This document shows positions 1 through 8,956 of a stretch of 64,000 nt of DNA, in pieces. The position numbers were made by a program, and so were the translations under genes. Location of the stretch: assembly GCA_900315345.1 (NCBI GenBank), contig OMYP01000002.1, positions 43,572 through 107,571 on the forward strand, read 5' to 3'. The notes under the pieces are model-generated. The model saw nothing but the letters and a program-made list of their open reading frames with translations, searched no databases and was not told where the DNA came from. The first letter of the stretch is position 1. Each line of letters starts with the position of its first letter. The stretch is from an uncultured Selenomonadales bacterium. GTDB taxonomy: Bacteria; Bacillota; Negativicutes; Acidaminococcales; Acidaminococcaceae.

Positions 1-255
1 GATCACATCTGTCCCCAATACCGTGATGGTATTGCAGGCCGTTACCAGCTGCTTGACCTGATGCTGTTCCATCCAGTCAGTCATCTGGGCTACGAAAGCC
101 GTAATGGTTTCCCTTGTACGGACCCCATAGGGCGCCCGGGCCGTGTCTCCCAGATATAAAAACGTTTCCGACGGCATCACCCGCTGCAGCGCCCGCAGTA
201 CGGTGAGCCCCCCCACACCGGAATCAAGGACGCCGATGGGCCGGTTTTTATCCAT
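1..255 (-). CDS. murI: Glutamate racemase, N-terminal part (runs off left edge)
   Basis: The 85 visible codons match the N-terminus of glutamate racemase, the cytoplasmic enzyme that makes D-glutamate for peptidoglycan. Visible motifs are PIGVLDSGVGGLTVLR near the start (Asp and Ser of the family's DSGVGG motif) and ACNT near residue 73, which carries the first of the two catalytic cysteines. The start is taken at 255 because a GGGAGGG Shine-Dalgarno lies about 6 bases upstream; an in-frame ATG at 261 would sit directly on it. It is the last visible gene of a leftward run RR-HK-SDR-murI, 58 bases after the SDR stop. The second catalytic Cys lies outside the window. Confidence 0.93.
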   Translation of the reverse strand, partial: MDKNRPIGVLDSGVGGLTVLRALQRVMPSETFLYLGDTARAPYGVRTRETITAFVAQMTDWMEQHQVKQLVTACNTITVLGTDVI

Positions 256-313
256 ATACATCCCTCCCGTTTGCCGCTTATTGACACATTCGGTCACGAA
301 AAGCACCGGCAAT

Positions 314-1282
314 CTATCCGATGGCCGTCAGGCCCCCGTCCACCGGTACCACCGCTCCCGTCATGAAGGAGTTGGCAGGGGACGCCACGCTGCAGATCAC
401 ATGGGCAACTTCTTCCGGCAAAGCCACCCGTCCCAGGGGATACTCTGCCGCCATATCTTCTTTCGTATATCCGTCTCCGGCCGCCTTCAACTGTGCCTCC
501 ATCAGGGGCGTGTCCACGTCTCCCGGGCAGATGCAGTTGACCCGGATGTCTGGCGACATGTCCAGGGCCAGGGCTCTGGTCAGGGATACCACGGCGCCCT
601 TGGAAGCGCAATACACCGGGCATCCGTAATTTCCGCCGATACCTGCATCGCTGGCAATGTTGATTATGCAGCGGTCCTTTTTGCCGGGCAGGGTCTTCGC
701 TGCTTCTGTTTCTTCAGACAAATTCCCGCCGGATCCGCTGCCGGGGATTTCCGCTTCTTCCCCGTGGGGCAGCATATAGGGCTGACAGGCCTGGATCATA
801 AGCAGTGTCCCTTTTACATTTACATCCATGATGCGGTTATAGTCTGCCGCCGTTACCTGTTCGATCCGTTTTTCCTGATACAGGCCGGCGCTGTTCACCA
901 GAATGTGGATCCGTTCTTTTCCGTAATGGGCCGCAATGACGGCTGCCATACGGCAGTCCGCCTGTTTTGTTACGTCTGCCCGGATAAACCGCAGCCGTTC
1001 CAGGGCACTGTTTTCTGCGAAATCAGGGTCACTGCAGTTTTCTTCCTTTATTCCTTCCGCGGCAGTAAAGGTTTCCTTTCCTTCTTTTGCCCCCGGAAAG
1101 ACGACACGCTCCGGATCTTTGCAGCCCGCTATCGCTGCCAGGGCCTTCATGCCCCGGACCCGGTCCCTTCCCACGATACTGACGCTGGCGCCGTCCAGCC
1201 AGAAGGCCCGGGCAGCTGCCAGTCCGATACCGCTGGTGCCTCCGGTTATTAAAACGACCCTGTCGTTACATCCATACTCCAT
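314..1282 (-). CDS. SDR-family oxidoreductase with two loop insertions
   Basis: Classical short-chain dehydrogenase/reductase of 322 aa. The Rossmann motif TGGTSGIG lies near the N-terminus, NSAG stands where NNAG is usual, the active-site pair is YCASK, and a PG-D-TPL segment follows. The substrate cannot be told. Classical SDRs are near 250 aa; the extra length comes from a charged insert of about 40 residues before RADVT and a second Gly/Ser/Glu-rich insert before the IINIAS strand. The start at 1282 has GAGG 6 bases upstream and leaves a 28-base gap to the kinase stop; a longer reading from 1339 would overlap the kinase. Co-transcription with the upstream two-component system is likely from spacing. 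Confidence 0.82.
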   Translation of the reverse strand: MEYGCNDRVVLITGGTSGIGLAAARAFWLDGASVSIVGRDRVRGMKALAAIAGCKDPERVVFPGAKEGKETFTAAEGIKEENCSDPDFAENSALERLRFIRADVTKQADCRMAAVIAAHYGKERIHILVNSAGLYQEKRIEQVTAADYNRIMDVNVKGTLLMIQACQPYMLPHGEEAEIPGSGSGGNLSEETEAAKTLPGKKDRCIINIASDAGIGGNYGCPVYCASKGAVVSLTRALALDMSPDIRVNCICPGDVDTPLMEAQLKAAGDGYTKEDMAAEYPLGRVALPEEVAHVICSVASPANSFMTGAVVPVDGGLTAIG

Positions 1283-1310
1283 ATTGAGCCTCGTATTTTC
1301 TGTAGCCGGC

Positions 1311-3017
1311 TTACACCGACCCTTCCATTTCCGCTTCACTGAATTCTTCCGGCTTAGGCAGTTCCATAATGGCAGTCGCTCCTTTGCCGTATTCGCTCTT
1401 CATGCTGACGGCGATGGCATGGCGTTCCGCTATTTCCCGGGAAATGGCCAGCCCCAGTCCGCTGCCGGACTTGTTCTGTTCGCCCCGGGTCTTATAAAAT
1501 CTGTCAAACACATGAAGCAGGTCTTCCGGTTTGATGCCGGGGCCGTGATCGGTCACGGTCAGCCTCCGGTTAGCCAGTTTGACTTCAACCGAAGAATTTT
1601 CCGGACTGAATTTTACGGCATTGTCCAGGAAGATCATCAGCATCTGGTTCAGCCGTCCGTAATCCCCCGTCATTTTATATACCGGCACATCCGTTTCGCA
1701 TTTTACGGTGATGTTCTTTTCCCGGGCCAGATGTCTGGCGCTGCGTACCGCGTTCTGCACCACCTCGCAGAAGTTCAGCGGTTTCTTTTCAATAGGAAAG
1801 TCCGCGTTCTGCAGACGGGACAGGTCCAGCAGGTCGTTGATAAGCCGCTGCAGGAACAGGGTCTCGTCATACATAGTCTCATGATACCGTTCCACATCGG
1901 CAGGATCCGTTACCACTTTATCCCGCAGGGCTTCCAGACTGCCCCGGACCACCGTTACCGGCGTGCGCAGCTCGTGGGAGATGTTGGCGATAAACTCCTT
2001 CCGGATCTTTTCCGTCTGCTTCGTCTCCCGGTCTGCTTCTTCCAGCCGGCCGGCCATACCGTCCAAAGTTTCTGCCAGATCCCCGATCTCGTCCTTCTGC
2101 TGGACATAGCTGCGGGCTGTATAGTCTCCGGACGCCAGTTTCTCTGCCGTATCCTTCATCTTGTTCAGCGGTTTTGTAAATTTGTTGGACAGGAACCAGG
2201 CTACCGCCAGGGCCAGCACCAGGGCCAGTACCAGGCATCCGCCGAATACTTCCAGGGCTTCACGGAAAGACTGCCGCAGGCCGAACACCGGGACCCGCAG
2301 CATCAGAACCCCTTCCACGCCGCCGTTTTTATCATATATGGGCGCCGTTGCCAGCACCATCATCTCATTGATCCGTTTATCAAATTCTTCCTGTACGGAT
2401 GCTTCCCCTTTGAATCCTTTCCGGAACATGTCCCGGTAGACCTGGGGCAGGGAACTGACCGTTGCGGTTCCCTCAAATACTTTGGGAATATCCCGTCCCT
2501 GGGGCCCTTTATGTTCTTCCACCCGTCCCCGGAAGTTCTGGGGGACTTCTTTCATATCCCCTTCCGGCAGATGGGTCCGTATATAGATGTTGCCATCTTT
2601 CCCCGCTACCCATACGTCATCGGCCGTAATGATATTCACATAGGCGATGAGCCTGCGGGAACGCAGCAGTTCTCCGGGGTTAACAGCTTTGTCGGCATTT
2701 TCCCCGGAAGTTTTGGATTCCTGCCCGGAAGAGGCTGCGGACCTGTTATGATGGTCCTTCCCCTGCTGCCCGGAAGGCGTCTCCGGGGTATTTCGTTTTT
2801 CCTCCGCCCGTCTTTCTTCCCTGTGGCGGGAACGTTCCAGGTTATCCCCCATAATGGCGGCCACACTGGCAGCCCTGTGGCTCAGGGCCCGCTGCTGCCG
2901 TTCAATAAAGCTTTCCCTGAAAAAGTGTCCGAAAGAAAAGGCCATGACAAATGCGAAAACCAAAATGGCCAGCGCAAAATAGGCCGCCAGTTTCGCAGCT
3001 ATTTTACTCTTAAACAT
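1311..3017 (-). CDS. Sensor histidine kinase (OmpR-system partner)
   Basis: Membrane histidine kinase, 568 aa. TM1 spans about residues 8-30, an extracytoplasmic sensor region about 31-258 contains a low-complexity charged stretch (70-110), and TM2 spans about 259-277. HAMP follows, then HisKA with the phospho-acceptor in the block ANISHELRTP (His about 348), then HATPase_c with N box DNAVKF, the DRFYK block and GSGLGLAI. It phosphorylates the response regulator encoded 133 bases upstream (3151-3849). The divergent gene on the other side of the regulator is a His-rich periplasmic-type protein, so an envelope or metal signal is a reasonable guess, as in Cpx-type systems; nothing here identifies the ligand. 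Confidence 0.9.
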   Translation of the reverse strand: MFKSKIAAKLAAYFALAILVFAFVMAFSFGHFFRESFIERQQRALSHRAASVAAIMGDNLERSRHREERRAEEKRNTPETPSGQQGKDHHNRSAASSGQESKTSGENADKAVNPGELLRSRRLIAYVNIITADDVWVAGKDGNIYIRTHLPEGDMKEVPQNFRGRVEEHKGPQGRDIPKVFEGTATVSSLPQVYRDMFRKGFKGEASVQEEFDKRINEMMVLATAPIYDKNGGVEGVLMLRVPVFGLRQSFREALEVFGGCLVLALVLALAVAWFLSNKFTKPLNKMKDTAEKLASGDYTARSYVQQKDEIGDLAETLDGMAGRLEEADRETKQTEKIRKEFIANISHELRTPVTVVRGSLEALRDKVVTDPADVERYHETMYDETLFLQRLINDLLDLSRLQNADFPIEKKPLNFCEVVQNAVRSARHLAREKNITVKCETDVPVYKMTGDYGRLNQMLMIFLDNAVKFSPENSSVEVKLANRRLTVTDHGPGIKPEDLLHVFDRFYKTRGEQNKSGSGLGLAISREIAERHAIAVSMKSEYGKGATAIMELPKPEEFSEAEMEGSV

Positions 3018-3150
3018 GTTACTTCTCCATTCTGCCGCCTGTATCCGGCGGCAAAGGCGAATCTGTAAAACGAAGGAGTGGAAGGAAATTTCCCTCAGGC
3101 CGGTTCCCCGGCCCCTGTGCCGCCGCTAAACGATCCGCAAGTCAGAAAAA

Positions 3151-3849
3151 TCAGGGGGTCTCTGTAATTTCAAACCGGTACCCTACGCCCCAGATGGTCT
3201 TCACCGCCCACCCGGGATGTTCGAAGGCGTCCAGCTTGGCCCGGAGCCGTTTGATATGGGAGTCTACGGTCCGGCTGTCTCCGAAGTAATCGTAGCCCCA
3301 CAGGCTGTCCAGCAGGTTGTCCCGGGAAAAAACCTTCTTGGAATTGGAGGCCAGCAGCCAGAGCAGCTCTTTTTCCCGCTTGGTCAGCGAAACCTCCTGG
3401 CCGTCTATGGTCACCATATAATTATCGATATCGATCATCAGGTTGCCGACCGTAAGTTTCCGGGAACTGATCTCCTCCTGCTGGGGCATCCGCCTGAGGA
3501 TCGCCCGGGCCCGGGCCATTACCTCCGCCGCGCTGAAGGGCTTGACGATGTAATCGTCGGCGCCGATATCAAGGCCCAGTATTTTATCGGCGTCTTCCCC
3601 CCGGGCCGTGATCATGATCACCGGTACCTGGGATGATGCGCGAATAGCCTTGCATACGGAGAACCCGTCCTTCTTCGGCATCATCACGTCCAGGAACACG
3701 ATGGATATCTCTTTTGAAAATTCCCGGAACACCCGCAATGCTTCTTCCCCGTCATAGGCAATATAGCAGCCCCATCCTTCTTTTGTGGCGTAATCTCTCA
3801 GCACTTTTGTAATCTGCGCGTTATCGTCCGCGATCAATACCTTGTTCAT
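3151..3849 (-). CDS. OmpR/PhoB-family response regulator
   Basis: Two-domain response regulator of 232 aa. The receiver domain has the acidic pair DD near residues 8-9, the phospho-acceptor Asp54 in FLDVMMP, and Lys103 in IVKPF. The C-terminal winged helix (from about residue 130) has the LTKREKELLWLLA and SRTVDSHIKRLRAKL blocks typical of OmpR/PhoB. The start at 3849 is preceded by a GGGGGG Shine-Dalgarno 8 bases away; the open frame extends to 3882 but lacks a better site. The kinase follows in the same direction. The 5' end is divergent from the exported protein at 4044, with 194 bases between, a natural place for autoregulation. Confidence 0.93.
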   Translation of the reverse strand: MNKVLIADDNAQITKVLRDYATKEGWGCYIAYDGEEALRVFREFSKEISIVFLDVMMPKKDGFSVCKAIRASSQVPVIMITARGEDADKILGLDIGADDYIVKPFSAAEVMARARAILRRMPQQEEISSRKLTVGNLMIDIDNYMVTIDGQEVSLTKREKELLWLLASNSKKVFSRDNLLDSLWGYDYFGDSRTVDSHIKRLRAKLDAFEHPGWAVKTIWGVGYRFEITETP

Positions 3850-3954
3850 AAACACGCCCCCCAAATATAGACACTTATACAAAGTAATTATACATCAAAA
3901 ATTTCGTCCTTACAAATTGTAAAAAACATTTTTTTGTTAAGAAAAAAACACGGT

Positions 3955-3983
3955 TTAGACATAAATCGAAGTTATGATATACT
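3955..3983 (+). promoter_or_regulatory. Putative sigma-A promoter for the His-rich exported protein
   Basis: TTAGAC at 3955-3960 and TATACT at 3978-3983 are separated by 17 bases. They sit 60 bases upstream of the ATG at 4044, in the divergent intergenic region shared with the response regulator. Confidence 0.5.
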
Positions 3984-4043
3984 CAAACCCGGAAACCAAA
4001 AATAAATAAGGCCAACAGATAACAGAAAAGGAGTGAAGATATC

Positions 4044-4928
4044 ATGATGAACTGGAAAAAAAGCTTACTGACAGCAGGTATTTTGGCAACCGTTCTGGCC
4101 GGCACCGCTTTTGCGGCTACCGAAGCGGAAGATGCCGCAACACAGCAGAACGGACTGGACTACAATAACAAGATCGAGCAACAGGCTCCGGATACGGAAA
4201 AGGGCCGTCCCCCCTTTGCAATGGATAAAGACGGACATGGCCACCGCCGCCATCACGATGGCAAATTACACCGGCACCATGGGGGTCCCGGTCACCATCA
4301 CGACGGGGAATTCCGCGGTCCGAAAGGCGGCCCGGGACACCATAAATTCCACGGCGAACATGGCAAGAAGATGCACAAACCCGGCAAACTGACTCCGAAA
4401 CAGCGCCAGAAGCTGGCAAAAGAACGGGAAGAGTTCTTTGCCAACTGGAGCAGCATGTCTGACCGGGAACGCCGTGAAGTAACGGAACGTTTCATCAGCC
4501 GCGTCAACGAAGAACGCATGAAGAACATGACGGAAGACGAAAAGAAGGTCTTTGAGAAACGCCAGGCCGAAAGAAAGGCAGAGCGGGAGAAGATCGCCAA
4601 GATGACCGAAGACGAACGTCATGATTATTTTAAGAAAAAACATGACGAAATGGTGAAGGAACGCACCAAAAACATGACCAAGGAAGAAAAGGAACGGTTC
4701 CTGGAGCGGGATAAACGCCAGCAGGAACGGATGGAAGAATTCTGGAAGAAATGGAAACAGATGACGCCTGAAGAAAAAGAGCAGTGGAAGAAAGATCATC
4801 AGCGTTTCGGTCCCCGGCACGGCGGCCCGGGACACGGACCCCGTCACGGTCACGGACCCGGACCGGAAGGTCCGCGGCACGGCCAGGGTCCCGAAGAGTC
4901 ACGCCAGATGACGCCTCCGACAGCCTAA
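4044..4928 (+). CDS. Exported His/Gly-rich, coiled-coil protein
   Basis: A 294-aa protein with a clear signal peptide (KKS, hydrophobic core, cleavage after GTAFA at about residue 25). The mature part has a His-rich segment (about 68-115: repeated HRRHH, HHDGE, GGPGHH), a long charged helical region (about 125-250) with repeated NMT(E/K)EE(K) blocks, and a second His/Gly/Pro-rich tail. The Shine-Dalgarno AAGGAG lies 10 bases upstream. The helical part with spaced MT-EE motifs recalls periplasmic metal/stress proteins of the CpxP/Spy type in general character only; I do not claim homology. The His clusters suggest metal binding. Its divergent position to an OmpR-type two-component system suggests regulation by it. 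Confidence 0.75.
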   Translation: MMNWKKSLLTAGILATVLAGTAFAATEAEDAATQQNGLDYNNKIEQQAPDTEKGRPPFAMDKDGHGHRRHHDGKLHRHHGGPGHHHDGEFRGPKGGPGHHKFHGEHGKKMHKPGKLTPKQRQKLAKEREEFFANWSSMSDRERREVTERFISRVNEERMKNMTEDEKKVFEKRQAERKAEREKIAKMTEDERHDYFKKKHDEMVKERTKNMTKEEKERFLERDKRQQERMEEFWKKWKQMTPEEKEQWKKDHQRFGPRHGGPGHGPRHGHGPGPEGPRHGQGPEESRQMTPPTA

Positions 4929-5053
4929 GGCCCGTTTCCCAAAGCTTCCGGGGATAATTTTGGAAGTTCCTGCAGATATGTACGGAAGCTTCTCAGGCAT
5001 TCGGAAGTTCCCTGCAGCTGCATAATTTATTCCCGATTGGTTCAATGAACAGA

Positions 5054-5107
5054 AATCCTGTGCCTTTGGTTCGAAGGAACGCCCACCAAAGCGCACAGGA
5101 TTTTTTC
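5054..5107 (+). terminator. Intrinsic terminator after the His-rich protein gene
   Basis: Inverted repeat 5054-5070 / 5085-5102 (about 17-bp arms, containing CCTGTG and CTTTGGT with complements) followed by a T-run at 5101-5106. The rest of the 335-base gap 4929-5263 holds only a TATAAT -10-like element at 5178-5183 for the next gene. Confidence 0.8.
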
Positions 5108-5263
5108 GTAAGGCTCATTACCGGGTTTTCTTTTTCCGGTTCAGAAAAATCATTTTATCTTTGTTGTGATTTTATATTATAATGTAATCAACAAAATGAT
5201 TTCGATATATTCAACAAATTTATTCCGAAGGCGCGGACAAATTTTTCTGGGGGTGTAGATGTT

Positions 5264-6106
5264 ATGAAAAAACGGAATTTACTGGCAGCAGGTTTTCTTG
5301 CATTTTCTGTCGTTACGGCAGGCTTCTGTTTCCCATATGGCGCCGATGCCGCAGCCGCAGGGGAAACCTATAAGGAAGGCGCCGTCGTTCCTGCGGATAA
5401 AGCGTCCGCCGTACGGAACGCCGCCCGGGAAAAGGCCATGGCTTCCTATTACATAACCGACGGTGAAAAATTCGATAAAGCCGTTTCCCTGCTGAAGGGC
5501 CTTGACCCGGAGGTAACAGGACTGGAACCCGGCGTAAGGTATTCCTTCCGTATGGATAAGACGTTGACCGGAGACTATTTTTATCATGTAAAGGCCTTTC
5601 GTCCCGGCTCTTCCAATACGGCCGGGGATTATCTTCTGGCCAAAGATGACAGCTGCGCCTACCGCCGTTTTCCCGGTGAAAACCGGACGGAACTGATGGC
5701 CGGTACCACCGACAAGCTGCTGGAAAAGACGGAAATTTACGCCCTTTACCGTAAAATTCCCATGGAAACCCCAATCCGGGTTTTTGTACGGGTTCCCGGA
5801 AACATCCCCTACACGCTGTCGGTGACCAGTTTAAACGAAAATATGATCTCTGTCAGTGAGGATGAAAGCGGACAACCCGTTATCTTTGGCATCGGACGGG
5901 GAAAAGCCGACGTGCTGGCGGAAGTTACCATCGGCGGATTCAGTAAATCCAAGAAGGTAAATTACATCATTATGGATGATAAAGACCTGGAGCAGGAGGA
6001 GAACCGCTCCTCCGGCGGAGGGTTCCCCATTGGCATCGGCATAGGTATCGGCATTGGCAGGGGACATCATCACGGCCACAGGGGCGGAGTCGTTATCGGA
6101 ATTTAG
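5264..6106 (+). CDS. Exported protein of unknown function with Gly/Ile/His tail
   Basis: A 280-aa protein with a signal peptide (MKKRN, hydrophobic core, probable cleavage after GADA near residue 30). I do not recognise a family. The body (about 35-235) looks like beta-rich globular sequence. The C-terminus ends in an alternating Gly-Ile run (about 253-263) followed by RGHHHGHRGG, a low-complexity tail that could bind metal or insert in the envelope. The start has GGGGGT about 8-12 bases upstream and a TATAAT element at 5178. It stands alone between two intrinsic terminators, so it is monocistronic. With the preceding gene it forms a pair of exported His-rich proteins next to a two-component system, but direct co-regulation is not shown. 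Confidence 0.7.
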   Translation: MKKRNLLAAGFLAFSVVTAGFCFPYGADAAAAGETYKEGAVVPADKASAVRNAAREKAMASYYITDGEKFDKAVSLLKGLDPEVTGLEPGVRYSFRMDKTLTGDYFYHVKAFRPGSSNTAGDYLLAKDDSCAYRRFPGENRTELMAGTTDKLLEKTEIYALYRKIPMETPIRVFVRVPGNIPYTLSVTSLNENMISVSEDESGQPVIFGIGRGKADVLAEVTIGGFSKSKKVNYIIMDDKDLEQEENRSSGGGFPIGIGIGIGIGRGHHHGHRGGVVIGI

Positions 6107-6193
6107 AGCTCCGTGAAAAAGGAAGTGGAGAAAACCGATAAACGGAGCGGAAGTATCCTGTTCTGAGTAATTGCGGGATCCGGACTAAAAGGA

Positions 6194-6226
6194 AAGGCGT
6201 GCAGAGTTCAGCTGCACGCCTTTTTG
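6194..6226 (+). terminator. Intrinsic terminator
   Basis: Stem AGGCGTGCAG / CTGCACGCCT with a 7-base loop followed by TTTTTGTTTT, ending the exported-protein transcript. It lies between convergent genes. Confidence 0.85.
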
Positions 6227-6274
6227 TTTTGCATTTTTCTGTTTTCAATGCCAGAACCGCCGGGGCATCATTCA

Positions 6275-7105
6275 TTACAGGCCGGCCGTCAGGGCGTCCA
6301 TCATCATCACGTTGCTGACAACGCCTACGCCGCCCGGTACCGGAGTATAGGCAGAGGCCTTTTCCAAAGCCTCCGGAGCCACATCCCCTGTGATACCGTG
6401 GTCCGTCACGTTGATCCCCACATCAACGATGACCGCGCCGGGTTTAACCATTTCCTCTGTCACAAAGCCGGCTTTCCCTACAGCAGCCACAATAATATCC
6501 GCCTGCTGTAAAAGCTCCGGCAGGTTTTTTGTGCGGGAATGACAGATGGTCACCGTACAGTTTTCCTGCAGCAGAAGCAGGGCGGCAGGTTTTCCTACCA
6601 CATTACTGCGTCCCAGTACTACCGCGTGTTTTCCCTCCATGGGGATATTGTAAAATTTCAGGATGGCCAGACAGGCCCGTGGCGTACAGGCAGCCCTGCG
6701 CCCCTGTCCCATGAGCAAAGCGCCTCCGTTGGCCGGGTTCAGGCAGTCCATATCCTTTTCCGGAGCCAGGGCCGACCCTACGGCCTTTTGGTCAACATGG
6801 GGGGGCATGGGCATCATGGGAAGGATACCGGTAATTGTATCGTCATGGTTCAGTTTTTGGATCTCCGCCACCACTTCTGCCGTAGTGGAGGTTTCCGCCA
6901 GTTCCACACAACGGCTTTCGGCGCCCAGGCTTTCCGCCATTTTCAGCAGCCTTCCCCGGTAGACAAAGGACGCGGGATCCTTTCCCACCGTCAGGATCGC
7001 CAGAGCAACAGATTTACCGGCGGCTTTTGCGGCATCGATCTTCTTTTTTATTGTTTCCTTATAGGCATCGGCAACAGGCCGGCCGCTTAGAATTAATTGT
7101 TCCAT
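6275..7105 (-). CDS. folD: FolD-family methylene-THF dehydrogenase with altered cyclohydrolase residues
   Basis: A 276-aa protein of the methylenetetrahydrofolate dehydrogenase/cyclohydrolase family, interconverting methylene-, methenyl- and formyl-THF in the cytoplasm. The family blocks KDPASFVY, KDMDCLNP, VVLGRSNVVGKPAA and TPVPGGVG are present. Against the E. coli FolD sequence as I remember it, the catalytic Lys54 (Y-x3-K) aligns to Leu53 and Gln98 of the VQLPLP block aligns to Met97 (PMMPMP), while the Asp of the DVDG block is kept. In characterised enzymes Lys54/56 is needed for cyclohydrolase but less for dehydrogenase activity, so this copy may be dehydrogenase only. It starts 1 base after the fhs stop; an in-frame ATG at 7135 inside fhs is possible but lacks a Shine-Dalgarno. 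Confidence 0.9.
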   Translation of the reverse strand: MEQLILSGRPVADAYKETIKKKIDAAKAAGKSVALAILTVGKDPASFVYRGRLLKMAESLGAESRCVELAETSTTAEVVAEIQKLNHDDTITGILPMMPMPPHVDQKAVGSALAPEKDMDCLNPANGGALLMGQGRRAACTPRACLAILKFYNIPMEGKHAVVLGRSNVVGKPAALLLLQENCTVTICHSRTKNLPELLQQADIIVAAVGKAGFVTEEMVKPGAVIVDVGINVTDHGITGDVAPEALEKASAYTPVPGGVGVVSNVMMMDALTAGL

Positions 7106-7106
7106 A

Positions 7107-8777
7107 TCAGAACAGCCCGCTGATCTTTCCGTCATCCGTTACATCGATCTTTTCCGCGGCGGGCTTCTTAGGCAGCCCGGGCATGGTCATGATGTCGCCG
7201 GTATAAATTACGATAAATCCCGCGCCGGCGCTGATCTTTGCATTCTTGACATTGACCGTGAAGCCGGAAGGAGCCCCCAGCAAAGCCGGATTATCCGACA
7301 GGGAATACTGGGTCTTTGCCATGCAGACAGGCAGGTTTCCGTAGCCTTCTTTTTCGTACTGGTCCAGTGCCTGGGCCGCTTTGGTCTGGAATTCCACCTT
7401 GTCTCCGCCGTACACTTCCTTAACGATAGTAGCGACTTTTTCACGCAGGGACAGTTCCAACGGGTAAATGGGTTTGAACCGGGCCATGCCGCTTTCCGCC
7501 AGGGCAACCACTTCTTTGGCCAGTTCCGTGCCGCCTTCGCCGCCTTTGGCAAACACGTCGCTGAGAGCCACGTTGACGCCCATGCCGGCACAGAAATCGT
7601 ACACTGCCTGCAGTTCTTCCTTTGTGTCCTGCTGGAAAATATTGATGGCAACCACTACCGGAACGCCAAACTTAAAGATATTTTCAATGTGTTTGCCCAG
7701 GTTCGGCAAACCTCTCTTCACTGCGTCTACATTAGGCTCTTTCAGATCCGTCTTGGCCACTCCGCCATGCATCTTCAGCGCACGTACTGTTGCTACCAGC
7801 ACGCAGGCGTCAGGAGCCAGGCCTGCCTGGCGGCATTTGATGTCGAAGAATTTTTCTGCTCCCAGATCCGCGCCGAAGCCAGCTTCCGTAATGGTATAAT
7901 CCGCCAGGCGCAGGGCTGTGCGGGTAGCCATGACGCTGTTGCAGCCGTGGGCGATGTTGGCAAAGGGACCTCCGTGGATGATGGCCGGCACGTGTTCCAG
8001 GGTCTGTACCAGGTTCGGTTTTACCGCATCTTTCAGCAGGGCCGCCATGGCGCCGGCTGCGTTCAGGTCTTCCGCCGTCACGGGCTTTCCGTCATAGTTA
8101 TAGGCAACTACGATCTTTTTCAGCCGTTCTTTTAAGTCATGCAGGTTGGATGCCAGGCACAGGATGGCCATGACTTCGCTGGCCACGGTAATGTCAAAAC
8201 CGTCTTCCCGGGGAACGCCGTGGGCTTTTCCCCCAAGGCCGATGACGATGTTGCGCAGGGCCCGGTCATTCATATCTACCACGCGCTTCCAAATGATCCG
8301 CCGGGGATCGATGTTCAGGGGATTCCCCTGCTGGATGGAGTTGTCAAGCATGGCGGACAGCAGCATATGGGCCGAAGTGATGGCATGGAAGTCTCCCGTA
8401 AAATGAAGGTTGATATCTTCCATGGGGACCACCTGGGAATAACCGCCGCCGGCAGCGCCGCCCTTAATGCCGAAACAGGGCCCCAGAGAAGGCTCGCGCA
8501 GTGCTACGATAACCTTTTTCCCGATCTTCTGCAGGCCCTGGGCCAGGCCAACTGTTGTGGTGGATTTGCCTTCACCGGCCGGTGTGGGCGTAATAGCCGT
8601 AACCAGCACCAGTTTCCCCGGTTTCCGCTCTTCTACTTTACGGATCAGGTCATAGGAAAGTTTTGCTTTATACTTTCCGTACAGTTCCAGGTCATCCTGA
8701 TCAATTCCTAATTTTTCCGCTACCTCGGTAATCGGAAGCATCTTCACCTGCTGGGCAATCTCGATGTCAGATAACAT
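7107..8777 (-). CDS. fhs: Formate--tetrahydrofolate ligase
   Basis: Full-length (556 aa) formyltetrahydrofolate synthetase, which activates formate with ATP onto tetrahydrofolate. The P-loop block [16 protein letters not shown] is near residue 65, followed by [20 protein letters not shown], the long conserved [10 protein letters not shown] segment, and a C-terminal [14 protein letters not shown] block typical of the family. AGGAGG lies about 8 bases before the ATG. It is followed directly by folD with 1 base between, so the two one-carbon enzymes are co-translated. The pair supplies formyl-THF or runs formate production from methenyl-THF in amino-acid fermenters. No obvious folate riboswitch is visible in the 179-base upstream gap. 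Confidence 0.97.
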   Translation of the reverse strand: MLSDIEIAQQVKMLPITEVAEKLGIDQDDLELYGKYKAKLSYDLIRKVEERKPGKLVLVTAITPTPAGEGKSTTTVGLAQGLQKIGKKVIVALREPSLGPCFGIKGGAAGGGYSQVVPMEDINLHFTGDFHAITSAHMLLSAMLDNSIQQGNPLNIDPRRIIWKRVVDMNDRALRNIVIGLGGKAHGVPREDGFDITVASEVMAILCLASNLHDLKERLKKIVVAYNYDGKPVTAEDLNAAGAMAALLKDAVKPNLVQTLEHVPAIIHGGPFANIAHGCNSVMATRTALRLADYTITEAGFGADLGAEKFFDIKCRQAGLAPDACVLVATVRALKMHGGVAKTDLKEPNVDAVKRGLPNLGKHIENIFKFGVPVVVAINIFQQDTKEELQAVYDFCAGMGVNVALSDVFAKGGEGGTELAKEVVALAESGMARFKPIYPLELSLREKVATIVKEVYGGDKVEFQTKAAQALDQYEKEGYGNLPVCMAKTQYSLSDNPALLGAPSGFTVNVKNAKISAGAGFIVIYTGDIMTMPGLPKKPAAEKIDVTDDGKISGLF

Positions 8778-8956
8778 AATTCCTACCTCCTTTTTTTAGC
8801 CATACAGTTATAATTTTAGACACAGTTACAATGTTCGAACCGCTATATAACATATTTAAAGAAGCCCTGATCAAATAATTTTCAATACTGTTGCGGCTCC
8901 GGCTGCATTTTTCTTTCACAGCCACCATTCTATCACATTATACCCTAAAAGTCTGT

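Noticed and set aside
936..3068. A 710-aa plus-strand open frame over the SDR and kinase genes
   Set aside because: It lies antisense to two clear genes with all expected motifs; its own sequence has no recognisable domain and no Shine-Dalgarno.
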